Source: an uncultured beta proteobacterium
Lineage (GTDB): Bacteria; Pseudomonadota; Gammaproteobacteria; Burkholderiales; Burkholderiaceae_C
DNA: 37,153 nt
Reading direction: 5' to 3'
Assembly: GCA_903894475.1 (NCBI GenBank)
Contig: CAITQH010000261.1
Coordinates: forward strand, 1 to 37,153
Under the pieces are notes generated by a model. The model did no database searches. It had not been told where the DNA came from and was given only the letters and a program-made list of their open reading frames with translations. The position numbers and the translations under genes are program-made. This document shows positions 26,688-35,662 of this stretch, piece by piece; position 1 is the first letter of the stretch; every line of letters starts with the position of its first letter.

Positions 26688-27559
26688 TATTTCGGGGGCT
26701 GTCCCATGCGCCACTTGGCACGGCTCAGACTGGCGCGATCGATCAGCCCCTCCAGCGCCTCGCCATTGCCGCTCGAGATCATCAATTCCAGTGCCTGCAG
26801 GCTGTGCTGGAAAATTTTCAGCTGTGAGAGCAACTCTTCGTGGTTCGACAGCATGATGTCGCGCCACATCTTGGCGTCGCTGGCGGCGATCCGTGAAAAA
26901 TCGCGAAAACCTGGTCCGGCCAGTGACAGATATTCTTTGCCCTGCGGCTGTGCCGAGATTGAGTTCATGAGCGCAAACGAAAGCAGATGCGGCAAATGAC
27001 TAACGGCGGCAAATGCCGCGTCGTGCGATTCAGGCGACATCTTGACAACGCGACAGCCCAGCGCGCTCCAGACCTCGAACGCTTTTTGCAGTTGCGCCGG
27101 GAGCGTGCGTTCAATCGGTGTCAGGATCACCTGTTTGCCGTGGTACAGGTCGGCATCGGCATTTTCGGCTCCAGAGACTTCCCGACCTGCCACTGGATGC
27201 GCTGGCACGAAGGATCCGATTTGCTCGCGCAGTGCCCTGCGGCCAGCATCGATGACGTCCCGTTTAGTGGAGCCAACATCCATGATCAGCATCTCGGGTG
27301 TCACCAGATGCTGGATCGATTTGAGCGTGGCTTCTGTTGCTGCGACGGGCACCGCGAGCAGCACGATATCGGCCCCGGCAACGGCCTGTGGCGCTGAAGT
27401 GGCAGCAACATCGATCACCCCGAGTTCTCGCGCGTCCTCGGTGCTCTGAATCGATTTGTTGTAACCGACCACACGCTTCACCAGGCCGGCGCGCTTGAGG
27501 GCCAGCGCGAACGAGCCACCCATCAAACCACAACCGATGACGCCGAGTTGCTCAAACAT
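26687..27559 (-). CDS. tyrA: Prephenate dehydrogenase
   Basis: Oxidatively decarboxylates prephenate to 4-hydroxyphenylpyruvate on the tyrosine branch. The 290-residue protein opens with the nucleotide-binding motif [20 protein letters not shown], followed by [10 protein letters not shown] and the active-site region [26 protein letters not shown], whose His and Gly-Arg-Glu are diagnostic. No chorismate mutase or ACT domain is attached, so this is the monofunctional type. One base overlaps at both ends (TAATG with pheA and with aroA/cmk), giving tight coupling of the aromatic genes. Confidence 0.95.
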   Translation of the reverse strand: MFEQLGVIGCGLMGGSFALALKRAGLVKRVVGYNKSIQSTEDARELGVIDVAATSAPQAVAGADIVLLAVPVAATEATLKSIQHLVTPEMLIMDVGSTKRDVIDAGRRALREQIGSFVPAHPVAGREVSGAENADADLYHGKQVILTPIERTLPAQLQKAFEVWSALGCRVVKMSPESHDAAFAAVSHLPHLLSFALMNSISAQPQGKEYLSLAGPGFRDFSRIAASDAKMWRDIMLSNHEELLSQLKIFQHSLQALELMISSGNGEALEGLIDRASLSRAKWRMGQPPK

Positions 27560-28659
27560 TATTCGGCTACCGGGTAGCTACCCAGAAGTTTGTAAAAGGC
27601 AGAAAGCTTTTGCAAATCCGCCAGTGCTGCCGCCACATGCGGCTGCGAAGGGTGACCCTGAACGTCGATGTAGAAATAATATTCCCATTGACCGGTGCGA
27701 GCCGGGCGTGATTCGAAACGCGTCATCGACACGCCGTGCGTCTTCAGTGGCACCAGCAAGTCATGCACGGCGCCAGGCCGGTTCGGTACCGACACGATCA
27801 GGCTGGTGCAGTCCCGGCCTGTTGGTGGAGGTGTCTCTACCGTTTGCGGCAGGCAGATGATGGCAAAGCGCGTGCGGTTGTAAGCCTCGTCCTGAATCGC
27901 GTGGGCTGCAATGTGCAAACCAAACTGGGTTGCCGCGCGCTCGCTGGCCAGTCCGGCCCATGCCGGGTTGGTCGTGGCCAGACGGGCGCCCTCGGCGTTG
28001 CTCGAAACAGGCCTGCGCTCAGCGTGCGGCAAATGTTTGGACAGCCACGCCTGGCATTGTGCCAGTGCCAGCGGATGGGCCAATACCGCTTCAATGCCCT
28101 CCACGGAATTTTCCAGGCGCAGCAGGTTGTGCCGAATCAGGAGCGTGACTTCGCCGATCACATGGGTCGGGGTGTGCAAGAACAGATCAAGGGATCGCGT
28201 GACCATGCCTTCGGTCGAATTCTCAACGCCTACCACGCCGTATTGCGCGCTGCCCGCTGCCGTGGCGTGAAACACCTCATCAAAATTGGCGCAGTAAATC
28301 AGGTCCGCTGCGCCGCCAAAAAATTCAATCGCCGCCTGCTCGCAAAAAGTGCCCGCCGGCCCCAGCACAGCGACCCGCTGTGGCGCTTCAAGCGCCAGAC
28401 AGGCCGACATGATTTCGCGCCAGATCGCTGCCACATGCGGACCTTTCAGAGGCCCCGGATTGGTCAACTGGATTTTTTCTATGACTTGCGCCACGCGGTC
28501 GGGTCTGAAAAATGCAGTGCCTTCGCGTTTCTTTACATCGCCAACTTTTTCGGCGACCAGTGCGCGGCTGTTGAGCAAGGTCAGCAACTGCTGGTCAATG
28601 GCATCAATCTGGATGCGAAGTTCTGGCAGGGTTGGCAGAGCGGGTGTGGGTGTCGTCAT
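27559..28659 (-). CDS. pheA: Bifunctional chorismate mutase/prephenate dehydratase (P-protein)
   Basis: A 366-residue enzyme that makes phenylpyruvate from chorismate. The AroQ-type chorismate mutase is at about 10-95 (RIQIDAIDQQLLTLLNSRALVAEKVGDVKK). The prephenate dehydratase is at about 98-275 (VAVLGPAGTFCEQAAIEFFG; GVVGVENSTEGMVTRSLDLF). The phenylalanine-binding ACT domain is at about 285-366, with the ESRPAR motif that marks feedback-inhibited enzymes. The catalytic TRF motif is present (NRTRFAIIC). The gene lies three bases after serC and overlaps tyrA by one base. Confidence 0.96.
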   Translation of the reverse strand: MTTPTPALPTLPELRIQIDAIDQQLLTLLNSRALVAEKVGDVKKREGTAFFRPDRVAQVIEKIQLTNPGPLKGPHVAAIWREIMSACLALEAPQRVAVLGPAGTFCEQAAIEFFGGAADLIYCANFDEVFHATAAGSAQYGVVGVENSTEGMVTRSLDLFLHTPTHVIGEVTLLIRHNLLRLENSVEGIEAVLAHPLALAQCQAWLSKHLPHAERRPVSSNAEGARLATTNPAWAGLASERAATQFGLHIAAHAIQDEAYNRTRFAIICLPQTVETPPPTGRDCTSLIVSVPNRPGAVHDLLVPLKTHGVSMTRFESRPARTGQWEYYFYIDVQGHPSQPHVAAALADLQKLSAFYKLLGSYPVAE

Positions 28660-28662
28660 GGT

Positions 28663-29754
28663 TCAGGCCCGGCTTCGCTGGAATTCCAGCATGTAATCGA
28701 CCAGCGCCTGCACGCCCTCGATGGGCATGGCGTTGTAGATGCTGGCGCGCATGCCGCCAACCGACTTGTGACCCTTGAGTTGTAGCAGACCATGCTCGCG
28801 CGCGCCACTCAGGAATGCTTCGCTCAGGCTTTCATCGCGCAAAAAGAAGGGCACGTTCATGCGCGAACGGCAATCACGGGCCACCTTGTTGTAGTACAGC
28901 TGCGAACTGTCTATGGCGTCATACAGCAGTGCAGCCTTGGCCTGGTTACGCTGTTCCATGGCAGCGATGCCACCCTGGCTTTTCAGCCATTTGAAAACAA
29001 GGCCCGCCATATAGATGGCATAGGTGGGCGGCGTATTGAACATCGATTGGTTGTCAGCCACCGTCTTGTAGTTGAAGGCGCTCGGGCAGATCGGCAGGGC
29101 ACGGTCCAGCAGGTCCTGTCTGACAACCACCAGTGTCAGACCCGCCGGCCCCAGGTTTTTTTGTGCACCGGCAAACGCCGCGCCAATGCGGCTCCAGTCC
29201 ATGGGTCGTGATGCAATATGCGACGAACAGTCAACCACCAGTGGGCTGTCATAGCCGATGGCTTTGAGGTCGGGCAACTCGTGCCATTCAACGCCGTGGA
29301 TGGTCTCGTTGCTGCACAGATGCAGGTAGCTGGCGTTCTTGCTCAAGCGCCAGTTCAGCGGCATCGGCAGTGTGGTGTGTCCGTCTGCCTCGTTGCTGGC
29401 GGCAAGATTCGCTGCGCAATATCTGGCCGCCTCCTGCAGCGACTTCTGGCTCCAGCTGCCGGTCACCACAAAGTCCACAGTGCCAGCGCGCGAGAGGTTC
29501 AGCGGAACAATGGCGTTCTCAGCCAGACCACCACCCTGCATGAACAAAATCCTGAACTGCTCTGGCACGGCCAGCAACTCCCGCAGGTCCGCTTGCGCCT
29601 GCTCGTAGATCGAGATGAACTCCTTGCCGCGATGGCTCATTTCCATCACGCTCATACCGCTGCCATGCCAGTCGAGCATTTCGCCCGCTGCCTGCGTCAG
29701 CACTTCCTGCGGCATCGCAGCCGGCCCGGCCGAGAAGTTATAGGGGCGCTTCAT
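28663..29754 (-). CDS. serC: Phosphoserine aminotransferase
   Basis: PLP enzyme for serine (and pyridoxal) synthesis, converting 3-phosphohydroxypyruvate to phosphoserine. The 363-residue protein begins [17 protein letters not shown] and shows [10 protein letters not shown], the FMQGGG phosphate-binding motif, [12 protein letters not shown] and the PLP lysine in [12 protein letters not shown]. The ATG at 29754 is chosen on homology; the start lies inside the last codons of gyrA, in another frame, with an overlap of 17 bases (35 if the ATG at 29772 is used). gyrA-serC-pheA-tyrA-aroA is a conserved betaproteobacterial order. Confidence 0.95.
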   Translation of the reverse strand: MKRPYNFSAGPAAMPQEVLTQAAGEMLDWHGSGMSVMEMSHRGKEFISIYEQAQADLRELLAVPEQFRILFMQGGGLAENAIVPLNLSRAGTVDFVVTGSWSQKSLQEAARYCAANLAASNEADGHTTLPMPLNWRLSKNASYLHLCSNETIHGVEWHELPDLKAIGYDSPLVVDCSSHIASRPMDWSRIGAAFAGAQKNLGPAGLTLVVVRQDLLDRALPICPSAFNYKTVADNQSMFNTPPTYAIYMAGLVFKWLKSQGGIAAMEQRNQAKAALLYDAIDSSQLYYNKVARDCRSRMNVPFFLRDESLSEAFLSGAREHGLLQLKGHKSVGGMRASIYNAMPIEGVQALVDYMLEFQRSRA

Positions 29755-32368
29755 CGTCACCCACTGCGTCATCGGTCAGCGGGTTGGCGTCGTTCTCGAC
29801 GATGCGCTGCAAGCCGCTGAGTTTGGAGCCTTCGTCCAGACCAATCAGGGTGACGCCCTGAGTGGCGCGACCGAGTTCGCGAATCTCACTGACCCGTGTG
29901 CGCACCAGAACACCCTTGTCGGTGATCAGCATGATTTCGTCATCGGCGTGTACCAGCGTCGCTGCGACGACCTTGCCGTTGCGCTCCGACTGGGTGATGG
30001 CAATCATGCCCTTGGTGCCACGGCCATGGCGTGTGTACTCGGTGATGCCAGTGCGCTTGCCAAAGCCGTTTTGCGTCGCCGTCAGGACGCTCTGCTGCTC
30101 ATCTTCCGCCACCAGCATGGCAATCACGCTCTGACCGTCCTCCAGCGTCATGCCGCGCACGCCACGAGCATTTCGACCCAGCGGGCGTACGTCGTTTTCA
30201 TCAAAGCGCACCGCCTTGCCACCGTCGCTAAAGAGCATGACATCGTGCTGCCCGTCGGTCAGGGCGGCGCCGATCAGGTAGTCGCCATCATCGAGGTTGA
30301 CGGCAATGATGCCGCCCTTGCGTGGGTTATTGAATTCGTCGAGCGCCGTTTTCTTGACGGTACCCATGGAGGTTGCCATGAACACGTACTGGCTGGCCGG
30401 AAAACTGCGCTTGTCGCCTGTCAGTGGCAAGACGACGTTGATTTTTTCGCCTTCTGCCAGTGGGAACATGTTGACGATCGGTCGACCACGCGAGCCGCGC
30501 GAACCCTGCGGCACTTCCCAGACCTTGAGCCAATACAGGCGTCCGCGGTTGCTGAAGCACAGGATGTAATCGTGCGTGTTGGCAATAAAGAGCTGATCCA
30601 CCCAATCGTCTTCCTTGGTGGCAGTGGCCTGTTTGCCCCGCCCACCGCGCTTTTGTGCCCGGTATTCGCTCAGTGGCTGGCTCTTGATATAGCCACTGTG
30701 CGAGAGCGTTACCACCATGTCGGTTGGTGTGATCAGGTCTTCGGTGCTGAGGTCAAACGAGCTGTACTCCACCAGGCTGCGCCGGGCGCCCAGCTTGGTC
30801 TGGCCAAACTCTGACTTGATGGCACTGAGCTCGTCGCTGATGATGATCGAGACCCGCTCCGGGCGCGAAAGAATGTCCAGCAGGTCGTCAATTTCGGCCA
30901 TCACCTCTTTGTATTCGGCGACGATCTTGTCCTGCTCCAGCCCGGTAAGGCGTTGCAGCCGCATCTGCAGAATTTCCTGCGCCTGGGTTTCTGACAGACG
31001 ATACAAACCGTCCTGACCCATGCCGTAGGCCTTCTCAAGCCCATCCGGGCGGTAGTCGTCGGCGTTGACGGTGCCGCCATCAGAGCGGCTGCGCGTGAGC
31101 ATTTCACGCACCAGCTTGCTGTCCCAGGGCTTGGCCATCAGTTCGACCTTGGCCACCGGGGGCGTCGGGGCGTTGCGGATGATGGCGATGAAGTCGTCGA
31201 TATTGGCCAGCGCCACGGCCAGACCTTCGAGCACGTGGCCGCGTTCGCGCGCCTTGCGCAGGTTGAAGATGGTGCGCCGTGTTACCACTTCACGGCGGTG
31301 TTCCAGAAAAACTTCGATCAGATCTTTGAGGTTGCACAGCTTGGGTTGGCCATTGATCAGCGCCACCATGTTCATGCCAAAAGTGTCCTGCAACTGCGTC
31401 TGCTTGTACAGGTTGTTCAGCACGACTTCAGGGACTTCACCACGTTTGAGTTCAATCACCAGGCGCATGCCTGACTTGTCGGATTCGTCCTGAATGTGGC
31501 TGATGCCTTCGATCTTCTTTTCGTGCACCAACTCCGCCATGCGTTCCTGCAAGGTCTTCTTGTTGCACTGGTAAGGTAATTCGTCGACGATGATGGCCTG
31601 ACGCTGGCCCTTGTCAATGTCTTCAAAATGGCATTTGGCACGCATCACAACGCGCCCGCGCCCGGTACGGTAACCATCCTTGACGCCGTTGATGCCGTAA
31701 ATGATTCCGCCCGTCGGAAAGTCGGGCGCTGGCACGATTTCCATCAGTTCATCGATCGAAGCCTGCGGATTGCGCAGCAAGTGCAGGCAGGCGTCCACTA
31801 CCTCGTTGAGGTTGTGCGGCGGAATGTTGGTTGCCATGCCCACGGCAATACCGCCAGAGCCGTTGACCAGCAAATTGGGCAGCCGCGTTGGCATGACCAG
31901 CGGCTCTTTCTCGGAGCCATCGTAATTGGGACCGAAGTCAACCGTCTCCTTGTCCAGATCTGCCAACAACTCATGCGCGATCTTGGACATGCGGATTTCG
32001 GTGTAGCGCATGGCTGCGGCGTTGTCGCCGTCGACCGATCCGAAATTACCCTGGCCGTCCACCAGCATATGGCGCAGAGAAAAATCCTGCGCCATGCGGA
32101 CAATGGTTTCATACACCGCGCTGTCACCGTGCGGGTGGTACTTGCCTATAACGTCACCCACAATACGGGCCGATTTCTTGTAGGGCCTGTTCCAGTCGTT
32201 GTTGAGCTCGTGCATGGCAAAAAGCACGCGCCTGTGTACCGGCTTCAAACCGTCCCTTGCGTCGGGCAGGGCGCGACCCACAATCACGCTCATGGCGTAG
32301 TCGAGGTAGCTGCGCCGCATTTCCTCTTCAAGACTGATGGGCAGGGTTTCTTTGGCGAACTGGGTCAT
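29738..32368 (-). CDS. gyrA: DNA gyrase subunit A
   Basis: Type IIA topoisomerase subunit of 876 residues, which cuts and rejoins DNA to introduce negative supercoils with GyrB. The N-terminal breakage-reunion domain carries the catalytic Y122 (AAMRYTEIR), with numbering identical to E. coli. The quinolone region reads [13 protein letters not shown]: residue 83 is Ser as in sensitive enzymes, and residue 87 is Glu rather than the usual Asp. The C-terminal beta-pinwheel holds the GyrA box (QKRGGRGK). The ATG at 32368 ([11 protein letters not shown]) is chosen over an upstream TTG at 32404. The tail is acidic ([11 protein letters not shown]). A weak TAGAAT box at 32416-32411 may serve as its promoter. 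Confidence 0.97.
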   Translation of the reverse strand: MTQFAKETLPISLEEEMRRSYLDYAMSVIVGRALPDARDGLKPVHRRVLFAMHELNNDWNRPYKKSARIVGDVIGKYHPHGDSAVYETIVRMAQDFSLRHMLVDGQGNFGSVDGDNAAAMRYTEIRMSKIAHELLADLDKETVDFGPNYDGSEKEPLVMPTRLPNLLVNGSGGIAVGMATNIPPHNLNEVVDACLHLLRNPQASIDELMEIVPAPDFPTGGIIYGINGVKDGYRTGRGRVVMRAKCHFEDIDKGQRQAIIVDELPYQCNKKTLQERMAELVHEKKIEGISHIQDESDKSGMRLVIELKRGEVPEVVLNNLYKQTQLQDTFGMNMVALINGQPKLCNLKDLIEVFLEHRREVVTRRTIFNLRKARERGHVLEGLAVALANIDDFIAIIRNAPTPPVAKVELMAKPWDSKLVREMLTRSRSDGGTVNADDYRPDGLEKAYGMGQDGLYRLSETQAQEILQMRLQRLTGLEQDKIVAEYKEVMAEIDDLLDILSRPERVSIIISDELSAIKSEFGQTKLGARRSLVEYSSFDLSTEDLITPTDMVVTLSHSGYIKSQPLSEYRAQKRGGRGKQATATKEDDWVDQLFIANTHDYILCFSNRGRLYWLKVWEVPQGSRGSRGRPIVNMFPLAEGEKINVVLPLTGDKRSFPASQYVFMATSMGTVKKTALDEFNNPRKGGIIAVNLDDGDYLIGAALTDGQHDVMLFSDGGKAVRFDENDVRPLGRNARGVRGMTLEDGQSVIAMLVAEDEQQSVLTATQNGFGKRTGITEYTRHGRGTKGMIAITQSERNGKVVAATLVHADDEIMLITDKGVLVRTRVSEIRELGRATQGVTLIGLDEGSKLSGLQRIVENDANPLTDDAVGDDEAPL

Positions 32369-32549
32369 GGGGCGATCGTGGCTGGAGCGGGAGTCAAAAG
32401 GCAAGCCCTGATTCTAAAGGTAAAGGACCCTTCTTGTGGCTTCTGTGCAACGGTGAAGTGCCTTTATCGGCCGCTTTCAAATTTGTAAGCCTTGCGCTCT
32501 GGTTTCGGGTTTAGGGCCAATCTGACTGTGGCACAATGGCGTGAACGTT

Positions 32550-32615
32550 ATGGGTGATGGGCACCCGCAGCGTCTTATAAATACTCGCCGCGCTGCTGCG
32601 GCTTTTTTCCTTTAG
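32550..32615 (+). CDS. Possible leader peptide upstream of ompA
   Basis: A 21-codon open frame starts ATGGGTGATGGG and ends RRAAAAFFL, with a TAG stop sharing its last bases with the ompA Shine-Dalgarno (TTTAGGAG). The terminator-like hairpin at 32587-32608 lies inside it. Its ribosome site is weak, and a frame of this length occurs often by chance, so coding is unproven. Confidence 0.25.
   Translation: MGDGHPQRLINTRRAAAAFFL
32587..32608 (+). terminator. Terminator-like hairpin in the ompA leader
   Basis: GCCGC (32587-32591) pairs with GCGGC (32598-32602) around a 6-base loop and is followed by TTTTTT (32603-32608). It ends just before the AGGAG site of ompA. A second small hairpin (GGGTG/CACCC, 32552-32566) lies upstream. 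It may act as an attenuator or as the end of a short RNA. Confidence 0.5.
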
Positions 32616-32622
32616 GAGAACC

Positions 32623-33291
32623 ATGATGAAACTGAACAAACTGGCAATGCTGGTTGCTGCCGCAGCACTCTCGGCCGTGGCTGGCGCCCAATCCGTTGAC
32701 AACTGGGTCAGCGCTACCGGGATTACCTGGAAGAACGGTACAAGCGAGTTGTGCTGGCGCGATGCCACCTGGACGCCCGCTACAGCAGCTGTCGGTTGTG
32801 ATGGCGCCATCGTGGCTCCCAAGCCTGCTCCGGCACCTGCTCCGGCGCCGGCTCCTGCTCCGGCCCCGGCTCCTGTCGTGGCACCACCACCGCCCCCGGC
32901 ACCCGCCCCTGCTCCCGCTGCACAGCCTCCTGCTGCCACCAAAGTGACTTACGCTGCTGATGCATTCTTTGACTTCAACAAGGCTGTGCTGAAGGCCGAA
33001 GGCAAAGCGAAACTGGATGATCTGGTAGGCAAGGTCAAGAGCATCAATCTGGAAGTGATCATCGCTGTTGGTCATACCGACTCTATTGGTTCAGATGCCT
33101 CCAACCAGAAACTGTCTGTTAGTCGGGCCGAAGCTGTGAAGGCTTATCTCGTGACCAAGGGTATTGAGAAAAACCGTGTTTACACCGAAGGCAAGGGCGA
33201 GAAGCAACCGGTGGCTGACAACAAGACCAAAGAAGGTCAAGCCAAGAACCGTCGCGTTGAGATCGAAGTGGTCGGTACCCGCGCTAACTGA
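32623..33291 (+). CDS. OmpA family protein
   Basis: A 222-residue outer-membrane or periplasmic protein that links the envelope to peptidoglycan. After a signal peptide (cleavage near AVAGAQ) comes a short domain with two Cys (LCWRDATWTPATAAVGCDG), then a long Pro/Ala linker (about 66-106), then the OmpA C-terminal domain (about 108-218). The peptidoglycan-binding residues are in VGHTDSIGSDASNQKLSVSRAEAVKAYLV and the NRRVEIEV end. No beta barrel is present, so this is the short form common in Burkholderiales. AGGAG lies four bases before the first ATG and seven before the second. A strong terminator follows. Confidence 0.93.
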   Translation: MMKLNKLAMLVAAAALSAVAGAQSVDNWVSATGITWKNGTSELCWRDATWTPATAAVGCDGAIVAPKPAPAPAPAPAPAPAPAPVVAPPPPPAPAPAPAAQPPAATKVTYAADAFFDFNKAVLKAEGKAKLDDLVGKVKSINLEVIIAVGHTDSIGSDASNQKLSVSRAEAVKAYLVTKGIEKNRVYTEGKGEKQPVADNKTKEGQAKNRRVEIEVVGTRAN

Positions 33292-33331
33292 TAGCTCGGC
33301 CCTTCCAAAAAGCGGGCATCAAGCCTGCCTC

Positions 33332-33363
33332 AAAAAGCCCCGCCTGCCGGGGCTTTTTGTTTT
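33332..33363 (+). terminator. Intrinsic terminator after ompA
   Basis: A perfect 11-bp stem, AAAAAGCCCCG (33332-33342) with CGGGGCTTTTT (33348-33358), loop CCTGC, is followed by GTTTTG. The A/T symmetry makes it usable on both strands, but only the plus strand has an ending gene. Confidence 0.9.
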
Positions 33364-33378
33364 GTCGATAATCTACCC

Positions 33379-34101
33379 ATGACTTCAACACTGAACGCTG
33401 ATCCCGCCGAACTGGCCAAGTTTTCTGACCTCGCCCATCGTTGGTGGGACATGGAAGGTGAATTTCGTCCCCTGCACCAGATCAACCCTCTGCGACTTGA
33501 ATGGATCAATGGTATTTCTCCTATCAATGGTCAACGGGTTCTTGACGTTGGTTGTGGCGGTGGCATTCTGGCCGACGCGATGGCGCGTGGCGGTGCACAA
33601 GTAACGGGCATTGACCTTGCCAGCAAAGCGCTTCGGGTGGCCCAGTTGCACGCACTGGAGGCGCAGACACCGAGCCTGGAGTACCGTGAAGTCAGTGTCG
33701 AAGCGCTGGCAGAGCAGCAACCGCAGAGCTTTGATGTGGTGACCTGCATGGAAATGCTTGAACATGTGCCCGATCCCGCTTCCGTGGTGCGCGCCTGCGC
33801 CGCACTGGTCAAGCCCGGTGGCTGGGTCTTCTTCTCCACCTTGAACCGCAATCCGAAATCCTTCCTGCTGGCCATTGTGGGCGCCGAGTATGTGCTGGGT
33901 TTGCTGCCGCGCGGCACCCATGAATTTGCCAAGATGATACGGCCCAGTGAACTGGCTTCTTACTGCCGCTCCGGCAATCTTGATTTGCTGCACACCCGAG
34001 GCATGGGATACAACCCGCTGACACGGCGCTACTGGCTACATACTGACACGAGTGTCAATTACCTTTTTGCTACGCAAAGGGCCAACGCCTCTGCTGCGTG
34101 A
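33379..34101 (+). CDS. ubiG: Ubiquinone biosynthesis O-methyltransferase UbiG
   Basis: SAM-dependent enzyme that performs both O-methylations of ubiquinone synthesis. The 240-residue length is standard. The N-terminal motif is [33 protein letters not shown]. The SAM site is [28 protein letters not shown] (about 54-81), and [11 protein letters not shown] and FFSTLNRN follow. The C-terminal [22 protein letters not shown] is characteristic of UbiG. The gene starts 16 bases after the ompA terminator, so it needs its own promoter or read-through. It completes the ubiquinone set with ubiE, ubiJ and ubiB about 21 kb away. Confidence 0.97.
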   Translation: MTSTLNADPAELAKFSDLAHRWWDMEGEFRPLHQINPLRLEWINGISPINGQRVLDVGCGGGILADAMARGGAQVTGIDLASKALRVAQLHALEAQTPSLEYREVSVEALAEQQPQSFDVVTCMEMLEHVPDPASVVRACAALVKPGGWVFFSTLNRNPKSFLLAIVGAEYVLGLLPRGTHEFAKMIRPSELASYCRSGNLDLLHTRGMGYNPLTRRYWLHTDTSVNYLFATQRANASAA

Positions 34102-34127
34102 TTGGCGACAATATTTCGCGTTCGCGC

Positions 34128-34154
34128 TTGCAATTGCCCGGCAAGGCCTAAAAT
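34128..34154 (+). promoter_or_regulatory. Likely ssrA promoter
   Basis: The -10 box TAAAAT lies at 34149-34154, nine bases before the mature tmRNA 5' end. A -35-like TTGCAA lies at 34128-34133 with a short 15-base spacer. The stretch GCAAGGCCTAAAAT matches the fmdB upstream region in 13 of 14 positions. Confidence 0.5.
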
Positions 34155-34163
34155 GCAACGCTT

Positions 34164-34550
34164 GGGGCTGCACTGGTTTCGACGTGGGTACGGAATCGCT
34201 GTGGTGCATGTCGAGCTGAATGCGCTCGTAAAACAGATTCAAAAAAACTAACTGCAAACGACGAACGTTTCGCACTCGCTGCTTAATAACCAGTGAGCCT
34301 TACAACAGCAGGCCGGTGGGCTGGGCAAGGGGTTTTTAGCGCAAGCTGAGAGCTCCCGGCTGTAAGGTCATACACATCGGCTGGCTCTGAACCGGGTACC
34401 TTGGTTGAGGGCAAGAAAATAGGGTGCTGGCGTCCTGTGTAGCGTGTGACTGCGCGACACAGGTGGCGAGACTCAAATCAGACCACTAAACATGTAGATC
34501 TGCTCGAAGATGGCTTGCGGACGGGAGTTCGAATCTCCCCAGCTCCACCA
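34164..34550 (+). ncRNA. ssrA: Transfer-messenger RNA (tmRNA), one-piece
   Basis: A 387-base RNA that rescues stalled ribosomes and tags their products. The 5' end GGGGCTG pairs with the 3' acceptor CAGCTCC, and CCA is encoded (34548-34550). The T arm reads GGGAGTTCGAATCTCCC. The tag frame begins at GCA (34254) and encodes ANDERFALAA followed by TAATAA, the betaproteobacterial tag. G-rich pseudoknot segments fill 34300-34480. A strong terminator starts six bases after CCA. The 3' part of tmRNA is a classic integration site, and recombinase genes follow about 0.4 kb downstream, although no duplicated 3' end is seen in the window. Confidence 0.97.
34254..34286 (+). other. tmRNA tag reading frame (ANDERFALAA)
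   Basis: Ten sense codons from GCA to GCT, then TAA (and a second TAA-like TAATAA overlap). The ALAA end is the degradation signal read by ClpXP. The resume codon is Ala, as in E. coli. Confidence 0.93.
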
Positions 34551-34555
34551 TACAC

Positions 34556-34590
34556 AAAAAGCCCAACTGTTTTCAGTTGGGCTTTTTTTC
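34556..34590 (+). terminator. Intrinsic terminator of ssrA
   Basis: GCCCAACTG (34561-34569) pairs perfectly with CAGTTGGGC (34574-34582) around TTTT. It is extended by AAAAA/TTTTT and followed by a 7-base T run. It begins six bases after the encoded CCA. Confidence 0.95.
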
Positions 34591-34920
34591 GTCTAAAAAC
34601 TTAATGGTGGCGCGCACTTACGCGAATTGCCTCTTGACTATTGCGCTATCGAATTTGGGTATTTTTGCCTGTTTTTGGCCCAATTTCCCCCGTTTTTTCT
34701 CTCTGTTCTCAGTGACCCTCTTGACTATTCAAGAGGTCACTTTCAATAAAATCAACAACTTACGCGGGGGTGGTTTGCAAGTGAAAACTGGTAGGTGGTC
34801 GCGACAGAGAACAGAGAATGGACTTTTGAAATATGAAATCGCGTCCGAAAGACAGCCCGACTTTGACCTGACGGCCACAGTAAAGCAGGTGCGGATGCAT
34901 GAACAACCGGACTTTTGTCG
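34591..34920. other. Non-coding stretch with nested short repeats
   Basis: No convincing gene is seen in this 330-base gap, which is richer in A/T than its surroundings. It holds a 13-base direct repeat CCTCTTGACTATT (34630-34642 and 34717-34729), a 9-base repeat ACTTACGCG (34616-34624 and 34758-34766), an 11-base inverted repeat TCTCTGTTCTC (34700-34710; complement at 34807-34817) and the near-palindrome at 34711-34741. It may contain the left end or recombination site of the adjoining element. Confidence 0.6.
34711..34741. repeat. 31-bp near-perfect palindrome downstream of ssrA
   Basis: AGTGACCCTCTTGA (34711-34724) faces TCAAGAGGTCACT (34729-34741) across CTAT, with one base bulged. There is no T run, so it is not a terminator. 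Its symmetry fits a protein-binding or recombination site, possibly for the serine recombinase encoded nearby. Confidence 0.65.
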
Positions 34921-35574
34921 TCAATCCGGCTTGCCTGGCTTGGCTGCTTGCCATGTACGCAACCCCGGTGGCAACGGCACCCATGAAATGAGCGAGTGAA
35001 CTTCTGGGTCAGGCTCCGGGTCTGGTTGCCGGTTCGATCTCTTTTTCAACATGCCAAACTTGGCGCATTCACTGACAAATTGGATGCGAGGCAAGTCACG
35101 CCACTTCACCACGAACCCGTCCACTGTCAGATCAATCCGTTCGATCAGCATTTGGACGATCCGGATGCGCTCGCTGGAAAATAGCAGATCCCAAACCTCG
35201 ACCAGTCGGCCGTGAACATATTTCGCCTCCCTGTCATTTTGAGTAAGCGGTTCGCCATGGAGTTTGAAAAGCAAGCCAGCAGCAATGACGACGGCCTGCT
35301 GTCTGATGAGTTCTGCTTTGACCATTCTCACGACCTCCGCTTCAATTTCCAAAGCCGGGGCGCATTCTTGCTTTCGGCCTACTTCAACCGATTCCACCTT
35401 GGATTTGGAGACATATTGACGGATCAGACGCCCATTCCTGCGAGTTTGCCTGTGCGGCATGAGGGCGCCGGTGCTGTCAAAAAGCAAACCGTCCAAGAGA
35501 TTGTCAGACTCAATGGCCGATTGCCTTTCGGCCGATCGGGTGTGAATGCCGCTGTTGATGGTGGTGTCGTTCAT
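34921..35574 (-). CDS. Protein resembling the C-terminal half of a large serine recombinase
   Basis: A 217-residue protein of no standard name. It lacks any resolvase catalytic domain. Residues about 25-60 (LLDGLLFDSTGALMPHR, then QYVS) resemble the zinc-ribbon-region fold that follows the Recombinase domain in large serine recombinases, though zinc cysteines are absent. Residues about 72-90 and 125-170 (EVWDLLFSSERIRIVQMLIERIDL) match their coiled-coil and C-terminal segments. The neighbouring recombinase has matching segments in the same order (LIGKLYWHDG; QYLYYVAP; LVDRVNMFPAK). The ATG at 35574 has AAGGAG seven bases upstream. It lies 88 bases after the recombinase gene and is probably cotranscribed. 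It could be a partner or regulator, or the remnant of a second recombinase; the clean start and open frame favour a working gene. Confidence 0.65.
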   Translation of the reverse strand: MNDTTINSGIHTRSAERQSAIESDNLLDGLLFDSTGALMPHRQTRRNGRLIRQYVSKSKVESVEVGRKQECAPALEIEAEVVRMVKAELIRQQAVVIAAGLLFKLHGEPLTQNDREAKYVHGRLVEVWDLLFSSERIRIVQMLIERIDLTVDGFVVKWRDLPRIQFVSECAKFGMLKKRSNRQPDPEPDPEVHSLISWVPLPPGLRTWQAAKPGKPD

Positions 35575-35662
35575 TTGAAACTCCTTGTTTGATAGGGGTT
35601 CGTATGAACGCGCTGGTGACCAGAGAAGCCAAGTCAAACTTGTCTTTCCTGCTGATCAGTCG

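Noticed and set aside
27736-28785. 349-codon plus-strand frame over pheA and serC
   Set aside because: The opposite strand carries two clear enzymes with catalytic motifs; this frame has no family features.
32107-32123. GyrA Glu87 as a quinolone-resistance mutation
   Set aside because: Asp to Glu is conservative, Glu is natural in other phyla, and Ser83 is wild type; no resistance claim is justified.
29948-32488. Plus-strand frames of 288 and 286 codons over gyrA
   Set aside because: These are shadows of gyrA without domains or start signals.
34577-34999. 140-codon frame after the ssrA terminator
   Set aside because: It starts in the terminator T run, has no ribosome site, runs through the repeats and ends antisense to the C-terminal-half protein. 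I see no family resemblance.
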